DNA of 44,950 bases, taken from positions 1 through 44,950 of the forward strand of contig JAJRQB010000080.1 of the NCBI GenBank assembly GCA_024280485.1, read 5' to 3'. The notes under the pieces were generated by a model. It was not told the DNA's origin. It worked only from the letters and a program-made list of their open reading frames with translations, and made no database searches. Positions 35,470 through 44,843 of this stretch are shown here, piece after piece. A program made the position numbers and the translations under genes. The DNA comes from Deltaproteobacteria bacterium (GTDB lineage: Bacteria > Desulfobacterota > Desulfuromonadia > Desulfuromonadales > Geopsychrobacteraceae). The first letter of the stretch is position 1, and the number at the start of each line of letters is the position of its first letter.

Positions 35470-36924
35470 CTATTTCACTAAGCGCGACAGGGTCTTAGGG
35501 GTAAAAGCACTACGCTTCATCCCCTCAGTAAGCCACTGCCAACCCACATCAAAGGTACTGTGAGTATCGAGATGGTCGCGCATCCAGGCCTGCCAGTAGG
35601 AGTAGGTCGCGGTTTCTGGCCAGAAACCATGCAGAATATTTTCAGAACGGTACAGACGCCCTTTCTGGTCGTACATCTCCTGAAGGATCATGATGTTGGT
35701 TTCCTTGTCGATATAACAAATCCGCTTAGAGTAGATGTAGGTCGGATCTTTCTGTTTCATTTCAATCACGTACATGGGCCGACGTTCCAGCTTCAGATTC
35801 TGCCAGAGCATATCACCAGACTTGGTATCCAAGTACTCGGCGCCATCCCACGAATAGGCCGGCAATAGAAATTCCCGCTCTTCCAACAGCGTAACTTCAT
35901 AGGGATAGATATTGGGGATATATTTCTGATCGAAACCCATAACGGCATCGTCAAAGGCGATATCGGTGCCAACAGCTTGATCCTGGGTATCAGCACTCGA
36001 CATCTTCCGTACCCGACGGGTAAAGGTCGCGTAGAGGAGCAGGTTGTTCATTTTATCCGGAGAGTAATACTTGGTATTGAGGTAGGCATTGCCATACAGA
36101 TCACGCGGAGCGGTAGCGATATAGAGGTAAGAGTACTTCTCACCCTTTTTCTCTGTCCGGCTGTCGTACCACCCCAAAGGAGCTTGCTTCACGCGGCGAC
36201 CGAGTCTCATGAAGTACCATTTTGCCGCACCTCTGAAATCGATATTTAACTTCTTATCAAAACCCCAGGTAGCAACCTGTTGAGCATACTCTTCAGGATA
36301 ATGCTGATACTCTATCAGTGCATTGTAGACAATCTGGTCGGCCTTCTGGTCACCAGAAGGTGCAGCAAATGGATAACCACCTTCATAGGTTGCATAGTCC
36401 AGATAACCATCAGCATCCAACTTCGACTTACCGCGGCCGGCCTTAGTTGCTTTGCTCACTCCCGGATGTTGAAAGTACTGACGGGTCGGCACAATCTCAA
36501 ACTCGGTAAAATTTCCTCCGTGCTTTTTGCCCTTCTCAGAGGGCTTACTGAACCGATCATAGATCACCTTGGGCATCAGCTTGTCGAAAGCATATTTGTC
36601 CTTATCGGCAATAGTGTATTTACCGGGTTTAATTTCAGGCGCAATCTTACCAACCACGTCGGGGGCTTTAAAACCGACGATCTCAGCCCATTGCTCTTTA
36701 GCCGCATCGACATCGATGAGAGCCTCATTCCATCCCTCTGCAGACATGAGTGCCTTGCCGTTTTCAATCACCTCGAAGAACGGCGTGGGATCATCCAGAA
36801 AGCTCTTCATCTTTTTCAGCTTAGACATTGAAACCTGATTATCAATAATTTTTGCCGCCATTACCGTCTGGGACATTGCCAGGACAGCCATAACAACGAC
36901 AGCAGACCACAATATTTTTCGCAT
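35470..36924 (-). CDS. DUF1329 outer-membrane-associated protein, 484 aa
   Basis: The N-terminus (M-R-K-I-L-W-S-A-V-V-V-M-A-V-L-A-M-S) is a signal peptide with a cleavage site after V-M-A-A. The mature part is the DUF1329 family, soluble periplasmic or outer-membrane-associated proteins with a LolA-like fold. Family features are the many tyrosine/tryptophan-rich strands (Y-V-I-E-M-K-Q-K-D-P-T-Y, Y-I-D-K-E-T-N-I-M). It is the last gene of a four-gene operon with a DUF1302 barrel, an RND permease and a YCF48-like protein, a set that recurs in many proteobacteria and is thought to move hydrophobic compounds across the envelope. A GGAG ribosome site precedes the ATG. Function beyond the association is unknown. 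Confidence 0.85.
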   Translation of the reverse strand: MRKILWSAVVVMAVLAMSQTVMAAKIIDNQVSMSKLKKMKSFLDDPTPFFEVIENGKALMSAEGWNEALIDVDAAKEQWAEIVGFKAPDVVGKIAPEIKPGKYTIADKDKYAFDKLMPKVIYDRFSKPSEKGKKHGGNFTEFEIVPTRQYFQHPGVSKATKAGRGKSKLDADGYLDYATYEGGYPFAAPSGDQKADQIVYNALIEYQHYPEEYAQQVATWGFDKKLNIDFRGAAKWYFMRLGRRVKQAPLGWYDSRTEKKGEKYSYLYIATAPRDLYGNAYLNTKYYSPDKMNNLLLYATFTRRVRKMSSADTQDQAVGTDIAFDDAVMGFDQKYIPNIYPYEVTLLEEREFLLPAYSWDGAEYLDTKSGDMLWQNLKLERRPMYVIEMKQKDPTYIYSKRICYIDKETNIMILQEMYDQKGRLYRSENILHGFWPETATYSYWQAWMRDHLDTHSTFDVGWQWLTEGMKRSAFTPKTLSRLVK

Positions 36925-36993
36925 CTCGATCTCCTTTTTATATTTAAAACAATATTGCTGTACTCTTTAGAGAAAACACTCTCAAACTCTGGT

Positions 36994-38520
36994 TTAGTTG
37001 AAGTTATAGTTGATTTTCAAGACAACATTGTCTTTGTTGCCGAGACCCCAAGCATCGATTTCGGGACCAACGAAAAAGTTCGCTTTCACCTTGGCGCTCC
37101 AGCGCTCATTGAAGGTATAGCCGACAATAGGTGTCCAGATAGCAACATTGGTATCTTCCAGAGCATAATAATCCAGCTCCGTCAACAGCCTGCCTCCCAT
37201 GTAGGTTGTTGAAGCGAAGGCAAAGAAGTTCCAGTAATCCTCCGGCCCTTCCCAAAGATCCCACGAATTATCGTAATCCATGAGCTTGTTATATTGAGCC
37301 TCGGCGAACAGGGTCAGGAAACCGCGTTGCCAAGGGAGGCGAATCTTGGTTTCCAGGTTCGTGCCAACAACAGCCTGATCAGATTTGACGAAACCACGAT
37401 CCGGCTCGCCAGGCACGGCAAGACCCTGGTTGAGGTCATAGTACTCGTTATCGAACTGATACGAGCCTTCCAGCCGAAAGATCGGGGCGAAACCACCAAT
37501 GGCACTAATTCGAATTGGCAACTCAGTCGCCATGGCGGCACCCACGTATTTCTGACGGGCGAAGTGCCCCTGATCCTTGAGGTTGATAATATCAACACCT
37601 GAGTTGTCTACCCTGGTAAAGGAATCAGCGGCAAGATCTGCAAAGACGGTAGTGACCGGTTTGTTGTTCCGACCATAAAAACCCATAACCGATAGCAGGG
37701 TATTGTCACCCAGGGTTGCGAAGGCCCGGCCGCCGATTTCCATATCGTCAGGATCAAGACTCTCGGTCTCGTCCATAACCACATCCTGACGCCCAATCCG
37801 CACCGGAAAACCGATATCCTCAATGACATCGGCAGCCCAGATGCCAGCGGCATCGTTACCGAAGGCCGTGCCGGTATTGGCGATATGATCGATGTTAGGG
37901 TTGTAGACCAGCTGGACCCCAAGACCTGACAGCGGACCGAGTTCGGCGGAAGAATCGTACTGGGCTCGAACTAGCGGAATTGGGATAAACAGAGTTTCCA
38001 GCTCGATATCGGAGAGTCCGCGGGTTTGATCAATGGGGTTGATCAAATCATTGACTCCGAAAACTTCCATTTCGCCCCAGGATACCCTCTGCTTCCCGAC
38101 CCGGATTGTCCAATCCCCAGGGGTATAGGTGAGGTGAGCCTCCTTCAGAATCTGCCACCATTCGTCATCGAGGAACAGGCTGCTGCGGGAGTCATCGAAA
38201 TTTCTGGCCTTCCAACTTGTGTCATCCGTGGCCTCCTTGACCGGATAGATCAAGTCGGCACTCAGCATCAGTGCGCCGTAAAGGGCGACGTTATCAGACG
38301 GAGAATAGTCTGCCTCCAGGTAAATATTTGCGAGAGCTGCGTTCGGACCAGGTTCGGTATCGTACTCGTCCTGCAACCCGTACTGAAGCGTCTGGGAATA
38401 AAAACCGACCACGGTCATCGGATTACCGTTGATATCAAACTCAACAGCAACTGCCTGCCCTGCGGCTAACACCATCGCAAGGATGCTAGCTATCATCACC
38501 AATAAATGCTTTTTCTTCAT
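36994..38520 (-). CDS. DUF1302 outer-membrane beta-barrel protein, 508 aa
   Basis: A clear signal peptide (M-K-K-K-H-L-L-V-M-I-A-S-I-L-A-M-V-L-A-A, cut near A-V-A) precedes a long protein with alternating aromatic strands and a C-terminal strand ending K-I-N-Y-N-F-N, as expected of a barrel. W-T-I-R-V-G-K-Q-R-V-S-W-G-E near residue 137 and the following N-D-L-I-N-P match the DUF1302 family. It probably forms the outer-membrane channel of the system encoded by the operon. GGAGGA lies at the right distance before the ATG, 62 bases after the RND gene. Substrate is unknown; long-chain fatty acids or other hydrophobic molecules are plausible given the beta-oxidation operon in the same predicted regulon. 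Confidence 0.87.
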   Translation of the reverse strand: MKKKHLLVMIASILAMVLAAGQAVAVEFDINGNPMTVVGFYSQTLQYGLQDEYDTEPGPNAALANIYLEADYSPSDNVALYGALMLSADLIYPVKEATDDTSWKARNFDDSRSSLFLDDEWWQILKEAHLTYTPGDWTIRVGKQRVSWGEMEVFGVNDLINPIDQTRGLSDIELETLFIPIPLVRAQYDSSAELGPLSGLGVQLVYNPNIDHIANTGTAFGNDAAGIWAADVIEDIGFPVRIGRQDVVMDETESLDPDDMEIGGRAFATLGDNTLLSVMGFYGRNNKPVTTVFADLAADSFTRVDNSGVDIINLKDQGHFARQKYVGAAMATELPIRISAIGGFAPIFRLEGSYQFDNEYYDLNQGLAVPGEPDRGFVKSDQAVVGTNLETKIRLPWQRGFLTLFAEAQYNKLMDYDNSWDLWEGPEDYWNFFAFASTTYMGGRLLTELDYYALEDTNVAIWTPIVGYTFNERWSAKVKANFFVGPEIDAWGLGNKDNVVLKINYNFN

Positions 38521-38582
38521 ACTTCCTCCATTTGCTCGATTGAGAGTTTTGTTATTTAAAACGCATCAAACCAACCCTGTAC

Positions 38583-40961
38583 TCAGTTTCCTCCTTGCTT
38601 ATTCGAAATGAACTTAGGCTTGATCAGGTAAATCATTAACGGGTGCAGAGTCATGGCCAGAATCACGTTAGTTGTGAGAATCATCGCCAGGAACATGCCC
38701 ATCTGTGCTTGAAACTTCAGGTCTGAGAGCACAAGCCAACTGATAATCGGGAACACCATCGTCATCCCGGTGAAGACCACCGCTTTACCCGATGTGCGCA
38801 CCGAGATCAAAATCGTCCGGATCCAGTGTTCATTACTCCCATCACCATCACCAAACTCCTCCATGCAACGATTGTAGATATAGATGGCGAAGTCGACCCC
38901 AACCCCGACTCCGACGGCTGCCACGGGCAGGGTGTTGATTGAGAGGCCGATGCCGTTCATGGACATGTAGGCAAAGGCGACAGCATTTCCCAGAATCAAC
39001 GGTCCGGTGAGCATCAATCCGGCGACAAGCGAGCGGTAGAACAATGCGCAGAGGATCAGAATCGTCCCGAGCACCATCATGTCGATCATGGCGTGGGTCC
39101 GCTTCATCTCCTGGTTCACCGCAATTTCCATCCCTACGGCACCCCCCGCCAGCTGGAACTCCCCAGAATTGATCTTCATCGGGTGCGTTTCAAAAAAGCC
39201 GGTCGCAGCCTGATAGATCCTGGCCAGGTTGTCTGAAGTGTGGTCGGTAAAAAAGATGGTGAGCTTTGTTTTCTGCAGTCTGGAATCCATATACAACTGG
39301 CGTATAGCGGTCTGGACATTTGACTTGGCCAACCCGAATAATCCATCCAGCTCTGACGACTGGTAAGGCAACTCTTGATAAATAGGATCGCCGTCACGAA
39401 ACAACATGTTCAGAGTGGTCATAACGTTGATGAATGAGTCCGACGACTTATAGATGTCCGGAAGTGACTGCCGCATGTGACGGTCAAAAGCCGCAAACTG
39501 GTGAAACACCTCTGGGTCGTAAACTGCTTCAGGCTCATTGCCACTGAAGTAGAGCACCAGGTCGTCGGCCGAAGCCCCGAAGTTTTGGTTAACGTAGCCC
39601 ACAGCCTGATTGAAAGGATGATCGGGGAAAAACAGCGAGGATCCCGGAGTTGGGTCGCCGATCTTGAGATTAGTGGCCTGGTAGATGCAAAATGTGAGTC
39701 CTCCTAAACAGGCCGCGATAACCACAAACTTGCCAGATGTCACCGAAAACCTGGCAGCTCCCTCGCACAGCTTGTCCATGAAGGTCGCCTGGCCTTTCTT
39801 TTTTCGATATGACTCAGCGGCCTTTTTCAATGGCATGAAACTGCAGATGATCGGGGTCAATGGGCCGCACAGGGCCACAGTGAACATCCAGAAGCTCATC
39901 AGTATCGCAACCTGCTGCATCAGAGCGATCTTGACCAGAATCAGGATCAGAAAGCCGGCACCGTCGGTTGTCACCCCTGCCCAGTTGGGCATCATCATCC
40001 GACGCATGGTCTCGTATGTTGCCTCCTTCCGGTGTCCTCGCTCCGCGTACTCTTCCATATAGCGGTGGGTAATCTGCACCGCATGACTCACAACGCGAGC
40101 ACCTACCAAAAACGCCAACACATACAGCAACGGGCTGAAGTTGATTCCAGTCCAACCGATAAATCCCAACCCCATGCAGGTGGAGATAATACCGAAGGCT
40201 ACCGGGGCTGCCATGCCGACAAAGCTCCGAAAAATGAGGAATAACAGAAGCACGATCAGGGCGATTGAGACCATCATTACGAAAATGATCTGCGAACCGT
40301 AACTGTAGATCCAACCCATCAGCACCGGAAATCCGACCACCTCTATCGTCGTCTCACCATCGGTATACTTCTCCTTGAGCTGGCTCAGAAGTTCGAAAGC
40401 GCGTTCGTAGGTGACATCGGGCTTAAATTCAGTCTGAATGAGCGTCGCCTCGCCCCCTCCAGAGACAATGGAACTGATGGCCGGGTCGGAGAAAATATCT
40501 TTTCGCAATGTGGCAAGCGCTTCCGTGCCCTCTGGTGCCTTCGGAAACATCACTGGTTCAAAACCAATCTCACCAGTACCAGTAACCCGCGCCAGTTGAG
40601 CCGAACGGCTGCCGAGAGAGAATGTCAGGGCTCGGTAGGTCTCCGACCAGGTAGCAACCTCATTGTCCATCTCGAGCACCTTTCCCAGCACGCTCGATTT
40701 AAACATGTCGCCGTCATTGGCCTTGACAAGTATCCCGGCCCATGACCCGCCGGTTCCAAAGTCCTCAGAGAAGGTCGCAATAATCTGCAGAAACGGATGC
40801 TCGTGAGGCAGCAGGTCCTCAAGGTAAACTTTGCCCTGGATACGAAACACACCCACTGCAAAAATGGCAGTAATAAGTATCGTTATCAGAAGAGTTGCCA
40901 GCCGATAACGGGTAAGAAAACGGCTCAATCTATCGATCATGTTAGTTTCATTAGTGTTCAT
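38583..40961 (-). CDS. RND/MMPL-family permease, 792 aa
   Basis: This is a large inner-membrane transporter with two copies of a six-helix unit. The first helix is at about 15-37, a periplasmic loop of about 190 residues follows, then five helices (about 225-385), and the same layout repeats in the second half. The G-V-G-V-D-F-A-I-Y segment near residue 695 is the family's proton-relay region (G-x-x-x-D). The size (about 790) and sequence fit the MMPL / hopanoid-transporter branch rather than the trimeric drug pumps, and no membrane-fusion protein is encoded nearby. In the operon it probably energises transfer of a lipid-like substrate to or from the DUF1302/DUF1329 proteins. The ATG has AGGTGG upstream. 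Confidence 0.88.
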   Translation of the reverse strand: MNTNETNMIDRLSRFLTRYRLATLLITILITAIFAVGVFRIQGKVYLEDLLPHEHPFLQIIATFSEDFGTGGSWAGILVKANDGDMFKSSVLGKVLEMDNEVATWSETYRALTFSLGSRSAQLARVTGTGEIGFEPVMFPKAPEGTEALATLRKDIFSDPAISSIVSGGGEATLIQTEFKPDVTYERAFELLSQLKEKYTDGETTIEVVGFPVLMGWIYSYGSQIIFVMMVSIALIVLLLFLIFRSFVGMAAPVAFGIISTCMGLGFIGWTGINFSPLLYVLAFLVGARVVSHAVQITHRYMEEYAERGHRKEATYETMRRMMMPNWAGVTTDGAGFLILILVKIALMQQVAILMSFWMFTVALCGPLTPIICSFMPLKKAAESYRKKKGQATFMDKLCEGAARFSVTSGKFVVIAACLGGLTFCIYQATNLKIGDPTPGSSLFFPDHPFNQAVGYVNQNFGASADDLVLYFSGNEPEAVYDPEVFHQFAAFDRHMRQSLPDIYKSSDSFINVMTTLNMLFRDGDPIYQELPYQSSELDGLFGLAKSNVQTAIRQLYMDSRLQKTKLTIFFTDHTSDNLARIYQAATGFFETHPMKINSGEFQLAGGAVGMEIAVNQEMKRTHAMIDMMVLGTILILCALFYRSLVAGLMLTGPLILGNAVAFAYMSMNGIGLSINTLPVAAVGVGVGVDFAIYIYNRCMEEFGDGDGSNEHWIRTILISVRTSGKAVVFTGMTMVFPIISWLVLSDLKFQAQMGMFLAMILTTNVILAMTLHPLMIYLIKPKFISNKQGGN

Positions 40962-40997
40962 ACAAGGCCACCTGTCGGAATATTATGTCCGTTCATT

Positions 40998-42044
40998 TCA
41001 GTAGATAACTCGCTTCCAAGGGTTGTTCGGGCCACTACGATAAATAGCGCCCTCTGCTCCGACTGCCACGAACTCCGAATTCCCCCTGGTGCCAAATTCA
41101 TAAAGCCACCCAAACTCCATTGAGGGTTGCATACTGATCGGTTGCCAGGTTCGCCCTTGGTCTTTGGATTGCGCGTAGAGCCCCTTGCCACCGATCACGA
41201 TGGTCCCGTCTCTCTGCGTCACCACCCCATAGAACGGAACCTTGCCAAATCCTGTTTGTATTTTCCCCCATGTGGAACCGCCATCCACAGTTTTGACCAC
41301 GACTCCGTCGGCTCCGACCGCGATGGCCGTAGCAGCGTCAATGGCAGTCACGTCATACAAGAAAATTTCGGTTTCAAGCTCCCCGGTTTCATCGTTGAAT
41401 TCCCATTTTCCGGCCTGATGCTCCCAGGTCACACCCCCATCCCGTGTTCCGTAAGTGAAGCCATACTCCCCAACAGCCCAACCGTTTTTCGCGTCGGCAA
41501 AAGCAATCGCCTTTAACTTGTAATCCTCATCTGAGAACTGAACGTCCCAAGTCTGTCCCCCGTCAACCGTGTGAAGAATGTGGGTCATCTCTGAGACAAT
41601 CCAGCCTTCACGTAGAGACACGAAACAAACGTTCATGTGAAAAAAGGGCACTGGACTCTTCTGTTGTTCCCAGGTGTTCCCACCATCAGCCGTATGCAGG
41701 ATCGTCCCACCATTGCCGACAATCCAGCCGGTCTTCGCATCAGCAAAGAAGACAGAACTGAGTGTCATTGTCGTCCCGCTCTCCTGCCGAGCCCAACTCT
41801 GACCACCGTCGGCGGTATGCAAAATAGTCCCCCAACGTCCGCACGCCCAGCCATCATTTTCATTAGGAAAACTGACCGAGAACAGGTCATCATGCTGCTC
41901 CCATTCGGATTGAGCGCGGCTCGGGCCGACTATGGACAGACAGATAAGCAGCACAAGTGCCAGAATTCCAAGTACACGGTCCAGGCGGCTTCCCGCTCTC
42001 CTACGCGGGCTCTTGCTTTGTATCTCTAAGAGATTTTCTTGCAT
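40998..42044 (-). CDS. YCF48-like / BNR-repeat exported protein, 348 aa
   Basis: A basic N-terminus is followed by one hydrophobic helix (about 26-44, ending S-R-A-Q-S), a signal peptide or anchor. The remainder has about six repeats of the BNR/Asp-box and YCF48 type, each with G-W-x-V/C-G near the start and T-x-D-G-G-x-T-W near the end, which together form a beta-propeller. Such proteins accompany DUF1302, DUF1329 and RND genes in proteobacterial operons and may act as a periplasmic assembly or binding factor; the name from photosystem II assembly does not imply photosynthesis. It is the first gene of the operon, read from the sigma-54 promoter at 42127-42144. Confidence 0.87.
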   Translation of the reverse strand: MQENLLEIQSKSPRRRAGSRLDRVLGILALVLLICLSIVGPSRAQSEWEQHDDLFSVSFPNENDGWACGRWGTILHTADGGQSWARQESGTTMTLSSVFFADAKTGWIVGNGGTILHTADGGNTWEQQKSPVPFFHMNVCFVSLREGWIVSEMTHILHTVDGGQTWDVQFSDEDYKLKAIAFADAKNGWAVGEYGFTYGTRDGGVTWEHQAGKWEFNDETGELETEIFLYDVTAIDAATAIAVGADGVVVKTVDGGSTWGKIQTGFGKVPFYGVVTQRDGTIVIGGKGLYAQSKDQGRTWQPISMQPSMEFGWLYEFGTRGNSEFVAVGAEGAIYRSGPNNPWKRVIY

Positions 42045-42126
42045 CGTTTCGTACCCCTACATTTTTCAAAGTTAATAGCTAATACTTGCCTAGAATAATG
42101 TTTTACAGCTGACTAATGGACGATAT

Positions 42127-42144
42127 TAGCAATTAGCATGCCTC
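42127..42144 (-). promoter_or_regulatory. Sigma-54 promoter of the envelope operon
   Basis: The minus strand reads GAGGCATGCTAATTGCTA, with GG and GC 12 bases apart. It is about 85 bases before the first gene's start. Confidence 0.77.
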
Positions 42145-42283
42145 GTCAAAAAAAAGTGCCTCCACCTGTCCCGCCAACCATTGCTATCCCCTTAATTCTA
42201 GTCGCCTTTCTTGATAATTAGAGACTTCACAATATAACAACTCAAACATATTTCTATTGTTTGGCGCGCCATCACTATCCGAA

Positions 42284-42325
42284 GACGATGGTAGCAAGCA
42301 TCGTGGCCGATTCCATGCGTCATCA
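42284..42325. promoter_or_regulatory. Tandem activator dyad shared by the divergent promoters
   Basis: On the plus strand GACGATGGTAGCAAGCATCG (42284-42303), a 4-base spacer and CGATTCCATGCGTCATCA (42308-42325) reproduce the spacing of the other elements. It is about 142 bp from the leftward -24 GG and 232 bp from the rightward one. The match is weaker than at 22761 or 35305. Confidence 0.55.
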
Positions 42326-42555
42326 CTTTTCTCGAAACAACATCAGAGATAAATGCAACAGCTGTCGAATAGGTTGTTGATGTTTCTAAATTGAGGACAG
42401 GCTACCGTTGAAACCCGGAACCAGCCAACCTGCGGCCTTTAACGGCCCAGCACTACTGCAAAAGATGTTCGGGACATCCAACAGAGCCCTCATATTCTTG
42501 CCCCTATATTCTTGAAATGCACCAACCCTGACCGATCATTACCTTGTAAATGAAC

Positions 42556-42571
42556 TGGCATGCAGCTTGCT
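42556..42571 (+). promoter_or_regulatory. Sigma-54 promoter of the aldehyde oxidoreductase
   Basis: TGGCATGCAGCTTGCT fits the -24/-12 consensus with GG and GC 12 bases apart, the best match in the window. It is 87 bases before the coding start. Confidence 0.8.
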
Positions 42572-42658
42572 CACACAAAGAGAAGAACCAGCATGATATG
42601 AATTATACCTGAGGACATCTTCACCCTACTTGACACTTACACAAGGAATAATAAATCA

Positions 42659-44557
42659 ATGACTAACGAATACAGCGGCAAGATTCTTCACATAAACCTC
42701 ACTACCGGCCAATTTGAAGTTGAATATCCCGGAGAAGATTTCTTCCGAAAATTCCTTGGCGGAGGCGCCCTGGGTGCTTACTACGCACTTAAACTCATCC
42801 CGAAAGGCGCCGATGCTCTGGGTCCTGATAATGTGATGGTGGTCAGTACCGGGGTCACCACCGGCGCACCGATTTCGGGCCAAAGCCGGGTGTGTGTTAC
42901 GGCGAAGTCACCCCTCACCGGGGCAATCGGCGATTCTCAGGCTGGTGGTTTCTGGCCGACCAGATCGAAAGCGACGGGCTTCGATGCCTATGTTTTCACC
43001 GGTAAATCCGAAAAACCGGTCTACCTGTGGGTTGATAACGGATCCTTCGAACTCCGGGACGCCTCGCACCTGTGGGGCAAAACCACGGCTGACTCCCAAA
43101 CGGCCATCCATAAAGAACTGGGGGATCCCAAGATTGAAATCATGCAAATCGGTCCCGCCGGAGAACGTTGTGCTCGCATCGCCAACATTATGAATATGAG
43201 TAACCGGGCCAACGGACGCACTGGCCTGGGAGCAGTGATGGGCTCCAAAAATCTCAAAGCAATTGCAGTGCGGGGCAAGCTGAAGACAGAAGTCGCCGAC
43301 AAGGAGGCTCTCCGCGAACTGGCATAGTGGGGCGCAAAGAATTTAGTCGGCTCTATAAAAGTTGTCGGTGAGTATGGGACCTCCAGCCAGGTCGGGGCAC
43401 AGCATGGAGCCGGTGGCCTCGCTACACGCAACTGGGAAAGTGGCGTGTTCGAGGGCAACGAGAAAATAAATGGCTTCACCATGGCCGACACAATCCTGAA
43501 GAAGCGTGAGACCTGCTTCGGTTGTGTCGTGCGCTGCAAACGTGCGGTGGAAACCACATGGAAAGGTAAACCGGTCACCGAAAATTACGGTGCTCCTGAA
43601 TTTGAAACCATCGGCACCTTCGGTTCCTACTGTGAGGTTAATGATCTCGATGCAATTTCATATGCCAACCAGCTCTGTAATGCCTACGGCATGGACACTA
43701 TTTCTGCCGGAGCAGCCGTCGCCTTTGCCATGGACTGCTATGAGAACAAACTACTCGGCAAAGAAGAGACGGACGGTATCGAATTACGGTTCGGTAATAC
43801 TGATGCCATGGTCGCCATGGTGGAGAAGATGGTCAAAGGGGAAGGCCTGGGAAAGGTGCTGGCCGATGGTCCGGCGGCACTTATTGAGCTGCTTGGCAAA
43901 GAAGCAGAACAATATTGTGTCGCGGTCAAAAACCAGTATCTCCCCGCTCATATGCCGCAAATCAAACGAAGTCTGGGACTTATCTATGCCGTAAGCCCGA
44001 TCGGGGCAGACCATCAATCCTCTGAGCATGACGGTGCCTATGAAGAAGGAGCATTCAAACTCTTCAAAAATCGTCTCTCTCCATTGGGATTGCAGGACCC
44101 CCAGCAGCAATACAGCCTTACCGACGAGAAGGTTCGCTTCGCGTACTACACGCAACTCTTCTTCAGCATGATGGACAGTATCAGTTGCTGTCAGTTCGTT
44201 TACGGGCCTTCATGGCAGCTTTACGATACGACTCAGTTTGTTGAGATGGTTCGCGCCGTCACTGGCTGGAATGTGAGTCTGTGGGAACTTATGAAGGTCG
44301 GAGAGCGGCGCCTCAATCTGATGCGCGCCTTTAATGCCCGCGAGGGGTTCAGTCGAGACGACGACTCGCTGCCAAAGAAACTGACCCGCCCACTTAAGGG
44401 TGGGCCGACTGACGGGCTGGCAATTTCAGCAGAGGAGATAGAACGCGCCAAGGACTGCTACTACGCCATGTGCGGCTGGGACAATCAGGGTACCCCCTCG
44501 CGAGGCAAACTTGTGGAGTTGGGTCTGGAATGGGCCGCTGACGCAATAGATGCCTGA
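42659..44557 (+). pseudogene. Aldehyde:ferredoxin oxidoreductase, 632 codons, with an in-frame TAG at codon 223
   Basis: This tungstopterin/[4Fe-4S] enzyme family oxidises aldehydes to acids with ferredoxin (or reduces acids). The first part (N-E-Y-S-G-K-I-L-H-I-N-L, then T-A-K-S-P-L-T-G-A) is a normal N-terminal AOR domain. At 43325-43327 the frame has TAG, where a one-base change from AAG, CAG or GAG would restore ...E-L-A-x-W-G-A-K-N. The same frame then stays open to 44557. The cluster ligands C-x2-C-x3-C are codons 286, 289 and 293, and the late Cys near codons 510-511 is present, matching the family layout. Length is normal. Without readthrough only 222 residues are made, so this is called a pseudogene, but everything else is intact. 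Confidence 0.85.
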
Positions 44558-44843
44558 CAAGCGTACTGATTACCTACATGAACTGTCAGCTCAATATGAT
44601 TCTACCGACCCACACAGGTCAGGCATGCCCAAAACACTCAAATTGATATTTACTGCCGTCGGGGTACTTGTGGTACTCCCCGAAATCATCCCCATCGGCC
44701 TGATTTGTTTATTGGCCTGGGGTGTAAAAAAGCATGGAAGACCATTTTGTGAAGACAAAAATCGCATAACGGGACTTACTCACAAGCAAAATATCCCGAA
44801 ATATTTTGGAAACCCCCTGTGTCAGCATAGTTGTCGCCTCTAA
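44550..44843 (+). CDS. Small membrane protein overlapping the aldehyde oxidoreductase stop, 97 aa
   Basis: I do not recognise this protein. Its ATG overlaps the end of the aldehyde oxidoreductase gene by 8 bases (ATGCCTGA), which suggests translational coupling. It has a hydrophilic N-terminus of about 28 residues, one long or two short hydrophobic segments (about 29-58; L-I-F-T-A-V-G-V-L-V-V-L-P and I-G-L-I-C-L-L-A-W-G), and a basic C-terminal tail with two Cys. It might anchor the oxidoreductase or be a chance frame; the overlap and the clean membrane segment favour a real gene. Confidence 0.5.
   Translation: MPDKRTDYLHELSAQYDSTDPHRSGMPKTLKLIFTAVGVLVVLPEIIPIGLICLLAWGVKKHGRPFCEDKNRITGLTHKQNIPKYFGNPLCQHSCRL

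Larger units (their letters stand above)
42045..42658. other. Divergent control region with two sigma-54 promoters
   Basis: This 614-base region separates the envelope operon (leftward) from the aldehyde oxidoreductase (rightward). It contains one -24/-12 promoter for each side and a tandem dyad between them (42284-42325). A further long-range repeat AACATCA/TGATGTT is seen around 42340-42390. No gene is seen. Confidence 0.72.

Noticed and set aside
43325-43327. Pyrrolysine at the TAG of the aldehyde oxidoreductase
   Set aside because: Pyrrolysine is known from methylamine methyltransferases, not from this family; no pyl genes are in the window. Kept only as something to check.
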